Notes under the pieces: generated by a model | Databases searched by the model: none | What the model saw: the letters and a program-made list of their open reading frames with translations, nothing else | What the model was told of the DNA's origin: nothing | Program-made: the position numbers and the translations under genes | In this document: positions 34,425 through 43,640 of the stretch, piece by piece | Layout: each line of letters opens with the position of its first letter | Position numbering within the stretch: position 1 is the first letter of the stretch | Assembly (NCBI RefSeq): GCF_932526225.1 | Contig: NC_064041.1 | Location: forward strand, 2,926,699 to 2,990,698 | Source of the DNA: Nematostella vectensis | Lineage: Eukaryota > Cnidaria > Anthozoa > Actiniaria > Edwardsiidae | Length of the DNA stretch: 64,000 bases | Direction of reading: 5' to 3'

Positions 34425-35834
34425 ATCCAGGCCTTATTCTATAATTTAAATTATGCAGTACATCAAAGTTAACAAACACAATTCCTGATGTGGATATGGC
34501 AGTCAAAAAGGCGTTTTAACTTTAAAAAGTACTAAATGAAAATTTCTAATTTTAAAAATCAAATCTGTTCATTAATTTATTTTTGGTGTAGAGGGGAAAT
34601 AGCAAAGAGCATCAATCGCATAAAAATAGTCAACATGGAGAAGGAAAAGAAAGAAATATGACTCTTCTTTGAATGTTTGATAAAAAAATATTATATTAGT
34701 ACTTTTCTAAAATATACCCTTTCCCATTATCTTTAGGTTGATAGAAAACTATTTTCTTTACAGATTTATAATTTTAAAAGCAAAAGTTTGTTTTTAGTTT
34801 TATATAATATAAGTATCTTGTTCAAAAATAACCTATTGAGTGTAAACTGCTGAACCACATAGTAATGCCCTAGTCATTTGAGCCCCCTCCCTTATGGTCC
34901 AGGGGAAGTCAGGGGTTAATGTGTGGTTTAAGACCATTTTTTAACCAGAATATGTGAAGAGGGGTAGTGGTATTGACTGTTTTTGACTCTTAACTTAGAA
35001 AAATGCTTTTATTAAAGTCTAATCCCCCACCCTTTCCTAGGACCATGTGTGTGGGGCTATCAAATGACTACTGAATAAGAACTCCCTACTGTTATCTTCA
35101 AGACATGGTTTTCAATTCTCATTTCTTCCAGTCTTTGGCATTTATCTTGGCCCTTAGGTAGTCCCTTTTTAATAAAAGAGTGGAAACAATTATTTAGTAT
35201 TTCTTTCAAAACAATCTTTTCATCGAGCCATTAATAATCTAACTAATTTTCCACAACTAAAAAAATAATAAACACATGAGATGCAAGATGCAGACAATAG
35301 CAACAATACATATTGACAATAGGGGTTTAATTTTTTTTTGATCCTCGGTAAGGAAAATCTCTCTTGTATGTTGAAAAAGTTGCTGTATCTTCTAAGGATA
35401 TGTATCCTCGTAGGACTACGAGCACAGGAAATAAAGACAAGAACGGTCTTCTTTAGCAGTATATGACAAGTGCAACACGATATTGGTTAGCCTTGATGAA
35501 ATATATCAACATAATCAAAAATACAGATAGAACGAAAAACAGAAGGAGGTGTTATGCTCAAATAATTTGATTACTGAGTTAGGTACTCGCATTCTCAAAG
35601 CAAACAAAAAGGACAACAAAAAGCCCAATAACTGTCATATCCTCAATAGAAAATACAAATCGTCGTCCGAAACTCACCTTGCATTTTTTTTGTCGCGTTC
35701 TTGTAGTTGTGTTCGCTTTTTAATGTGAACTGTTACTTACTTAATTTACTAGCTAAAACCAGACATATCTTCACATAAATCTTGGCGTGAATGAATGTTA
35801 GTTGACTTTATCCTAAGTCACAAAATTTGAGGCA
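34425..35834 (+). repeat. Copy of LINE 3' flank sequence (partner of 53,587-56,100)
   Basis: It starts at GGATCCAGGCCTTATTC, which in the partner is the last codons of a LINE ORF, and runs through matching AT-rich sequence to ACAAAATTTGAGGCAAAA. The first ~80 bp match 53,587-53,670 and the rest matches 54,790-56,100; about 1.1 kb is missing in between. No coding exon is recognised. Either the long 3' part belongs to a LINE or a genomic segment was copied along with it. Confidence 0.8.
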
Positions 35835-35856
35835 AAAGGCATGTTAATACTGCAAA

Positions 35857-35977
35857 GGTATGTCAGATTTTTATCAGAGAACTCCCTCCCCCCACCCTCA
35901 CCCCACCCCAAAAAAATTAGGCCTACTTTTTCGGATTTCGCACCCTCCCCCCAAGAAAAATCCTGGGTGCGGGCCTG
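35857..35977 (+). mobile_element. MITE fragment, right half
   Basis: TTTTTATCAGAGAACTC, a C-rich tract, then CTTTTTCGGATTTCGCACCC and the end TCCTGGGTGCGGGCCTG. Same family as 11,569-11,881. The left end is missing. Confidence 0.8.
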
Positions 35978-36339
35978 AGCAAATACCACTATTTCTATCG
36001 ATCGATAGGGCAGCTAGACGCGGTTTGAGTTAAACGTCCCCCAAAGCTTTCCAAAGTTAAATCTAAATGAGTTAATCACATAAACGCTTCGTTTTCGTCA
36101 AATCAGGTATGTTTGTTCTTTTTGTTCCCTGGCTTTGACTCGAGGCTTCACTTGTGTTTGCAGCGGTGCCTTCGAGACCCGCTTCTTGCTCCAAAACTAG
36201 CAAATTTTTTATTTCCAACCTTGGACTCCGAGAGGACAAGTAAATTATTGGATTGAGAGAGCTATTAGAAAACAGGTTACACTTTAGTTGGAGCCGTGCT
36301 CGGTTGTGTCAACCTTACCGCTATTTTAAATCACGTTTT

Positions 36340-36620
36340 TTTCTCATTGTTGTTGTTGTAGAAATTAAATTCCAAGCAATTGTGGAACATGGCTACAACC
36401 TAAGATCAGGTGCAAGAAGAGTGGTGAAACCGATTTATAATACTAAACGCTTTGGCAACTTCGTTACTGCGAAGTACGCATAGACCCCTGACTAAATTAC
36501 CATATTATTGTTATCTGTTTTCATATGTGTAAATTGTTTTTTAAGTGTTCTGACCCTCGCTGTAATCTAGTTTACTTATGTTAACTACAATGGCGATGAA
36601 TAAACTCTATTATTATTATA
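36340..36620 (+). pseudogene. LINE C-terminal fragment with (ATT)n tail
   Basis: About 40 codons ending at the TAG of 36,481 (VEHGYNLRSGARRVVKP, then YNTKRFGN) resemble the last part of animal LINE ORF2 proteins. A short 3' UTR, AATAAA at 36,598 and an ATTATT tail follow. This looks like a 5'-truncated LINE copy. A pyrimidine/TTG-rich stretch ending in TAG just before the frame could mimic a splice acceptor, so a last host exon cannot be excluded. Confidence 0.5.
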
Positions 36621-36939
36621 AAATTCTTCATCATTCCCTTGTCTGTTTAAAACATTTTTAACTTAGAAATGATCGAAGTCGATCCTCAGTTTTGCCTTTT
36701 CGAAATTAACGGAGCTCTGCACTTGACGTGGCCTAGAGAAAATGACTACTTGTCCTTTTTTACCGCAGGTAGCCTCCATTTTGTCATTCTAACAACGAAC
36801 CAAGCATCAATTCCCTTCGGTTGATTTGGGAGAGTCAATGCAATATTTTCTATTGAATTTCGTGAATAGTAATATCAAAGTATCAAAAATTCGAGCTTTT
36901 AGCACATTACCCATGCGAAATAGACTTGGGAGTATCCAG

Positions 36940-37395
36940 GATATTCCTAGGAACCCTTAGGAGATCCGGTCAGGAGCTCCCAGATTCTCCTAGGAACTCC
37001 TACGAGAATCTGCGAAGTATTTTTTGAACGGTTCCTAGTAATTCCTAGGAACTCCCAGATTTGGAGTATCCAGGATCCTAGGAAACCCTGGGATCCCTAG
37101 ATTCTCCTCTAAATTCCTCCCAGATTCTTCAATTTCCTCCCAAAGTGTTTCCCAGATTCTCCAAATTCCCCCCAAAGTGTTTCCCAGATTCTCCAAATTA
37201 CTCCCAAAGTGTTTCCCAGATTCTCCAAATTCCTCCCAAAGTCCTCCCAGATTCTCCAAATTCCTCCAAAAGCTCTCACAGATTCTTCTAATTCCTCCAA
37301 GATTCTCCCAGTGTTCTACCAGATTCTCCTAATTCCTCCCAGATTCTCCCAAAGTTTTCCAAGATTCTCCCAAGTATCTCCCTGTTCCTCCTAAA
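36940..37395. repeat. Degenerate 18-24 bp minisatellite
   Basis: Repeats of TTCCTCCCAGATTCTCCAAA and CCCAAAGTGTTT on the plus strand. It directly truncates the 3' side of the GPCR pseudogene at 37,400. The frames it encodes are artefacts. Confidence 0.88.
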
Positions 37396-37399
37396 ACTC

Positions 37400-37722
37400 A
37401 AGAAAATCTTCATACCAAAATGAATAATATCCACGATCCAAGCAGCGATCACAACCTTATTTTGCAAAGGCGCGCCCATAAGCGAACACAAAAGATCCGT
37501 AAGCGCCAAGCTCTTCAATAAGTACAGAGTAACCGATCTCTCGAAGGCCCTTCGCTTTGAAGCTTTGCGTTTTTTCCTCTCGAAAACTAACAATAACATA
37601 TTGCCTATAAATCCTATTGCTCCACAGAGAAAGAAGACAGCCGCGAATGTAGCTTTTGTAGGGACTGGCAATGGGCTGTGCTTGTAGATGCGGGAGTGAT
37701 TCGTGTTTGATGCGTTGGCCAT
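37400..37722 (-). pseudogene. Class A GPCR pseudogene A, truncated
   Basis: It starts with ATG at 37,722 (MANASNTNHSRIYKH, with possible N-glycosylation sites) and continues through TM1 (CGAIGFIGNMLLLVFERK) and TM2 (LKSLALTDLLCSLMGAP). It then jumps to TM4 (KVVIAAWIV), so TM2-end through TM3 with the DRY motif is deleted. It ends in IHFGMKIFLSF and the minisatellite. It is closely related to the copy at 41,035-42,408, including some 200 bp of 5' flank. Non-functional as a receptor. Confidence 0.85.
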
Positions 37723-38068
37723 CACTTTTATTTTGGTATCTCTGCCGAGGGAAATAGAAGCTGTCAAGCACCGCTAATCTCCACATCAACATGTTACATG
37801 TTAAGATATTTTATCACAGATGTAATTTTGCACAACCTTGTTGGTTCTGAGAAGTCGGGCAACAACACTTTCGGTTGTAACATAGGCAGAAATCTACAGA
37901 CTGCCCTGAAGAAGTCTTATTAAAGACGAAAATTTGGCAGAGTGGAATTCCAGTTTTTGGTGTATTGAATTCCTTCTTCTGGTTCACGAACACCACTATT
38001 TGGGCTTTTTGTATTTATAGCGGAGCCCCATACCTAAGAAAAAGTAAAACAAATATGGTAGCAAATAC

Positions 38069-38548
38069 AGGGCTTCTGGAATTACGCAAAAAAAACCCTA
38101 AAAATTACGCGGGATTCTTTGCTAAATTACGCGAAAATTTATCATTAAGCGCTAAATTACGCGGAATATCAACTGTCACCCCCAAACTACATTTTGTACC
38201 GAAGAAAAGCACGAAATAACTTCAAAAATGTTTATTTTTTGCGCTAAAATATCTTAGGCGAGTTTTCATTGGCTCCTAGCCACCAGCCAATTAGAAAAGG
38301 TATTTTATTAGTAGCAAAGAACGCTTTGTCATTTTATTTGTTTTCGATATTTAGTTCGAAATATCGCACTTTTACAAAGAATATCTGTCTTTTTTTACGA
38401 GAAATAGAGGTAAGAACCCTAAAAGAACACATCAGCTGTGCACTTAAATGTTTTGTCTTTCAAAATTTAGCTAAATTACGCGGGATTACGCGAAAATTTG
38501 TGGATTACGCGGAGAAAGCCAAATTACGCGCTTCCGCACAGAAGCCCT
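38069..38548. mobile_element. 480-bp MITE with 8-bp target-site duplication
   Basis: The ends AGGGCTTCTG and CAGAAGCCCT are perfect inverted repeats, and the flanks 38,061-38,068 and 38,549-38,556 are both GCAAATAC. An 8-bp duplication fits hAT-type insertion. The inside repeats AAATTACGCG about seven times. No transposase. The clean flanks suggest a fairly recent insertion. Confidence 0.9.
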
Positions 38549-38589
38549 GCAAATACTGGTAACCCATCGAGTTTTCGTGACGCGATGTC

Positions 38590-39690
38590 CGTCCGTCCCT
38601 AACCAAACTTGGCAGGTGTCATGTATGTGTCAAGGGAAGTGCAAAACTGTGGTCACGTGATTAGTAGCAAAAAATATGCTGACATAATCAATAAAAAAAT
38701 ATTTCACGAAGGAAACATCACATGGCAACCAAACTCGGTAGTTTTCATGTAAGTGCCAAGGGGGGTGCAACAATATGGTCACGTGTTATGTGACGCCATC
38801 GATGACGTCACTAGAAGCAAAATATGCTGACGTCATGAAAATAAAAAAACATTCATATCTCTTGAAAGAAACATTGGTAACAACCAAACTTGGTAGCTGT
38901 CATGTATGTGTTAAGGGCGGTGCACTAATATAGTCTTGTGATTGTGACGTCATTGTAACGTCACTAGAAGCAAAAATATGCTGACGTCATCAAAATAAAA
39001 AAGATTTATATTTCACAAAGGAAACATCGTATGGCGACCAAACTCGGTAGGTGTCATGAAGGTGTCATGGGGGGATGCAACAATATGGTCACGTGTTGTG
39101 TGACATCATCGATGACCTCACTTAAAGCAAAAAACGTGATTAAAAGCAAAAACATACATATCTCTTGAAAGAGAGTTGTTTCACAACCAAACTTGGCAGG
39201 TGTCATGTTTGTGACAAGGGAATGCAAAAATATGGTCACGTGATTTTTGACGTCATCGATGGCGTCACTAAAAGCTAAACTAGACTGAACGTCCGATTCC
39301 ATTAAGAACAAAAATATCCATATCTCTTGAACGAAACATATAACAACAAACCTTGGTATGTGTCATGAAGGTGTCAAGGGGGTGCACCGATACGTCATCA
39401 ATGACGTCACTAGAAGCAAAAATATGCTGAAGTTATCAAAATAAATAAATATTTATATTTTATTAAAGAAACATCGTGTGACAACAAAACTCGGTAGGTG
39501 TAATGTATGTTTCAGTTGGGTGCAATGAGATGGTCACGTGACGTCATCGATGACTTCAATAAATTAAAAATTACCTGACCCCGAAACAGCGTATGACAGC
39601 TATACTTGTTATGTTTCATGTAAATGTGAGGGAAGAGGTAAAACAAGTTGGTCACGTGATCTGTGAAATAGTTGACGTCGATCCCAGCAC
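38590..39690. repeat. 120-160 bp satellite with CRE-like palindromes
   Basis: Eight degenerate units, each starting at CCAAACTTGGTAGGTGTCATG or a close variant (about 38,604, 38,728, 38,883, 39,038, 39,184, 39,343, 39,484 and 39,597). Each holds GGTCACGTGAT (E-box CACGTG), and most hold GACGTCATCGATGACGTCAC, a double palindrome containing the CREB/ATF site. Between are A-rich AAAATAAAAAA stretches. A TCAA repeat follows at 39,749-39,767. Confidence 0.9.
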
Positions 39691-40169
39691 TAGTCGCATG
39701 CCCGGGCTTGTGTAGGCGGCGAGATAAGTTCAAAGAGAAATTGAGCTGTCAATCAATCAATCAATCAGATGTTGGTCTCATACCAACATCACAACATTGG
39801 TGGTAACTAGGCAGGTTTTCGAACATTGGAATCGAGCGTTGTTTCACTCCCTTCTTATTTTATATAGAACCTAAATACGAAGTTAGGTTCGGAGAGGGCT
39901 CGGGCTAGTCACGAACACTCAAGAGGCTATGGTTACGCAGTACCGTTCAAATGTTTCGAGAGTTGAAAATAACGATCGCTAGGGTTTTTAGACAATAGAA
40001 ATATGACAAGAGGCAACCAAAAAGGATTTCGCTAACTCAGAGCACAGGAGACATTTCGGATTGAGGTAAGAAATATTTTATCGCTTTGTTAAACATTCAA
40101 CACAAATTGGGGACTGTTTATTTTTGTTTTTTATAAAGAAATCGCTTACAAAGTACCCTAATTCCCGTG

Positions 40170-40400
40170 GCTGTATATTAAAATATACAAAAGAAAACTG
40201 GCATATAAAGAATAAGTAAATGGCAAGTGTGAAATGGTAATGAAGATTTGCTAAAAAGAACGATATCTATTCGGTACATACCTTCGTCAAGCCAACACAA
40301 GTTCTTCCCCTGTGTATAGTGCAGAAGTGAGACAGGTCGTGCTATGGACAACAAACGAAAAAACTACTTTCATTGACCCTAGCACAACACTTTAATATAA
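40170..40400 (-). other. Possible 5' leader exon of GPCR pseudogene A
   Basis: Homologous to 42,875-43,130 upstream of GPCR pseudogene B. On the minus strand both copies keep a GTATGTA donor (exon end at 40,282 here: GACGAAG/GTATGT). This suggests that the ancestral receptor had a spliced 5' untranslated exon. Confidence 0.45.
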
Positions 40401-41034
40401 TTACTATTCTAACGATAGCAAACGCCTGCATTTCTGAGGAGAATAAACTGAATAAAGGGCAACGCAGACAGGGTGTGTGACTGTGTGGCGTTACTTTTTT
40501 AAAATAAGCCGAAGTGTATTGACGAACCGAACCCGAAGATCGGGAATGACGTCACGTCATTTGGAATATGGAGATGAGTGCTGACCGTTCGACGAATGAA
40601 GGAAATTAAAAAAATATTTTTTTCTGTACGCGCGCGTTCTTACTTTGGCGCCATTCAATTTTCGATCAATCAGAAAGCGAGGCACCGACACGGAAAAAAT
40701 CCACAGGAATCCCATCGTGACCACGGGAAATTTGTCGTATAGCTATACCCATTTCCTATGACTATAGGGCTCCGCAGGGGCTCCGCTATGATGCTAATGA
40801 TGGTTATAACGATTATGGTGGTATGCTTGAATGTCCTATCTTGAATGACTTATAGCCGAGTGCTTTGAACAATTCATTAGGTACTAGCTGTCAATTTTTT
40901 TTTCTTTAAAGAATCGCACAAGATCACACACAAACAAGTGAAGCGACGTATTTTTATTTATGAGAATAACATTATACATAATAAGGTTGTATCTACCCTA
41001 TTGTGTTTCTGGAAAACTTAAGCCCCATGCATGC
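40401..41034. other. gene-free stretch with SINE-like tail
   Basis: Around 40,735-40,790 the sequence TATAGCTATACCCATTTCC .. GGGCTCCGCAGGGGCTCCGC resembles 56,298-56,348, which carries a (TTA)n tail. This suggests a SINE-like family. Otherwise no gene seen. Confidence 0.5.
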
Positions 41035-42408
41035 TCAGGGCCTTGTCTCAATAGTGTTACTCTCTTGTTCGGGTATATTTGGCAAATTCGGACCGGCTCT
41101 TTTGCGCCCTTCTGATCTGCCCGCCATGTATAGGTCTTGCCTTTGTCTACTTACATCATTCACGACCTGCCGAGGGCATATTATATTCCTAAGCTCTCTT
41201 CTGAAATCTTTATAAGAAAAGAGGTAAATCATTGGATTAATAGAACTATTGAATGTCGCTAGTACACCACCTGACATCCTTATCGTAAAATCGAGCTCAT
41301 AACTTAATTCTAAACCGGCAAAGCGTTTTACCAAGTTATAGACGAAATAAGTTGAGTATGGTATACAAATTGCAAAAAAGGCATTAATGAACATTTTGGT
41401 ATCCTTAAAACGCCGGCCCTGAGAATTATTGGAATGGATATTTGCGGAGGCTTGAATCTCACGGCTTCTCTTGCGTAGAAACCTAGAAGGACAGATATAA
41501 GCTATAGACAGTTGCAAGCAAACGTAAATGCGTTTGGCATGTCCTTCATACCAAGAACAATAAGAACTTGGAACTTGGTATCTGGCGACATTGCGGCCCT
41601 GCCATCCTTACAGCTCTTTCAGGCCGCCGCCTTGCCTGCGTTAAGATCCAAGCAGGCCCCTGGCTATATGCGCCGCCTCTAGCCAGGGTACACCATCCCC
41701 CCTTTGCGTTAGCGAAAGCTATAAAAGGTTATAAACTTTAAGACTTTAAGATACGGTCACAGCCGTGTAAAACATAATGGCGTTTGGCACCAAGTAAACT
41801 AGTAAGGTAATGACACCAAAAACTACTTTTTCCCACACTTCCTTGCTGCTCCCTATACATGAGAACGTATACACATTGTCGTCTAGCTCTATGGACATGT
41901 TTTTAGTCTGAAGGGTTAGGACGACCGCTAGAATTGCACCCACGATCCACGCAGCGATCACAAGCTTTTTTGCAAAGGCGCGAGTGAATGTTCGAAACGG
42001 GTGGAAAACCGCCATATAGCGATCTAAACTTATGACAACAAGATTCAAAACGGTTATGATAGGAAAACAAAACAAAGTAATGTTATTTACAACACAGTGC
42101 CAATTTGCTGTGTGCTTTTCGTCCATCAAATTCAAAAGAAGAGGAGGGTTTATTACCGAACACAAAAGATCCGTAAGCGCCAAGCTCTTCAATAGGTACA
42201 GCGTAAGCGATCGCTCGAAGGCCCTTCGCTTTGAAGGTGTGTCTGCAGCTTTGCGTTTTTTTCTCTCGAAAACTAACACTAACGTATTGCCTATAAATCC
42301 TATCGCTCCACAGAGTGACAAGACAGCCGCGAATGTAGCTTTTGTAGGGACTGACAATGGGTTGTGTTTGTAGATGCGGGAGAGATTCGTGTTTCATGCG
42401 TTGGCCAT
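41035..42408 (-). pseudogene. Class A (rhodopsin-like) GPCR pseudogene B, near full length
   Basis: All seven helices are visible: TM1 GFIGNTLVLVF; TM2 LKSLALTDLL; the TM3 start NWHCVV and end ISLDRYMAVFHPF (DRY); TM4 LVIAAWIVGAI; TM5 VYLVPNAIMFY; TM6 FFAICIPYSTYF; TM7 SSINPMIYLFSYKDFRREL (NPxxY and helix 8). Two lesions exist. Codon 5 after the ATG at 42,408 is TGA, where copy A has TCA. About 225 bp of unrelated sequence (41,520-41,745) also interrupts the third intracellular loop, adding a stop after FYTAVTVS. The insert could be an intron, but no donor-acceptor pair in the right phase was found. Ligand unknown; the receptor subfamily is not assigned. Confidence 0.85.
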
Positions 42409-43148
42409 CACTTTTGTTTTGGTATCTCTGTCAAAGTAAGTAAAACTGTCAAGCACCGCAGAATTTCACATCTGCACGTTACATTTTAAAATATTTTATT
42501 ATAGCTAAAATCGCTGTTGTGCAGCCTCTTGGGTTCTAGGAAGTCAGGCAACAACGCTTTCGGCTGTAAAATAGGCAGAAAGGAAAATACATCTAAAATG
42601 TTCCCCGAGGGTACTGTCAGGATTTTTGTACGAGAGGTGCGTCATTTTGGCAAAAAAGCAACAACAAAATGTATAATATATAATTAGCAAGCGTTATCGG
42701 AAACACCGTATTTTTAGCTTACCTGAGACTGAAATTGTGACGCTATTTTTGTTTTTGTGTAGTAAAATTTTGTTCCCTTACAAACAAGGGGGTTTTGTAA
42801 AAGACTTGTTGGAAATGTTTTTAACGCGTTTCCAGATCTGGATATATAGAATACATATACATACATATTACATACATTATATTAAAATACACAATAGAAA
42901 ACTGTTACCGACATATTAAGAATAGGTGTTCTATTAGATGGCAAATGTGACCTTGAAATTGCTAAAAAGATAGACAACTTTTCGCTACATACCGTGCACG
43001 CCTACATCTATTCGCTACATACCGTGCACGCCAAGTTCGTCTCCGCTGTTTAATGCTGAAGTAAGACGGGTCGTGCTATGAACCACAAACGAAAAAAAAA
43101 TACTTTTAGTGACCCTAGCACATACTCTTTCTCAAAAAGCCACCGAGA
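42409..43148 (-). other. 5' flank and possible leader exon of GPCR pseudogene B
   Basis: 42,409-42,590 matches the flank of copy A. CTTACTTTGACAG just upstream of the ATG is a good acceptor. A 30-bp direct repeat (ATTCGCTACATACCGTGCAC) at 42,979-43,031 duplicates the putative leader-exon donor. Between lies AT-rich sequence not present in copy A. Confidence 0.45.
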
Positions 43149-43179
43149 ATGGACCAGTACACGATTACTATTTTCTCAA

Positions 43180-43640
43180 AAATCAAGAAGCATCTGAAAT
43201 TATGCAAATCGTGTCTTGGAAATGAAGGCCCATCCCATTATCTAGTTTTTACCTTTTTTAGATACGAGATGCGGAGTTCTTTTCTTAGCTTTTGCTGTGA
43301 TGTCGCGATTGTAGTTGTTCACACTCACATAAAAGCGCTGAAAGAAAGGTTTTCGAATCAAATCACTCCATTTCCCAATATCGTACGACACGAGGGTTTT
43401 AAGTCGATTTTAAGTAGTACTATTGTCGTCCACTTACTGAAAAAACATATCTATGTTCCTTTGGAATTCGAGTAGCATGGATGTGAAATCATTTGGAATC
43501 AGAAGAATAAACATTGGCTTCGAATCGTGTTTTGGAAAGGCCCATCCCATCGTTTGGGGTTTTACCTTTTTTAGATACGAGATGCGGAGTTCTTTTCGTA
43601 GCTTTTGCTTCGATGTCGCGATTCGCGATTGTATTTGCTC
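43180..43640 (+). repeat. Two copies of a dispersed ~140-bp repeat
   Basis: Copies at about 43,190-43,315 and 43,480-43,620 share GGCCCATCCCAT, then TTTTTTAGATACGAGATGCG and GATGTCGCGATT. A third copy lies in reverse at about 63,175-63,290. Class unknown. Confidence 0.75.

Noticed and set aside
37035-37394. ENLGNTLGGIWRIWE-type repetitive frames
   Set aside because: Translation of the TTCCTCCCAGATTCTCC minisatellite.
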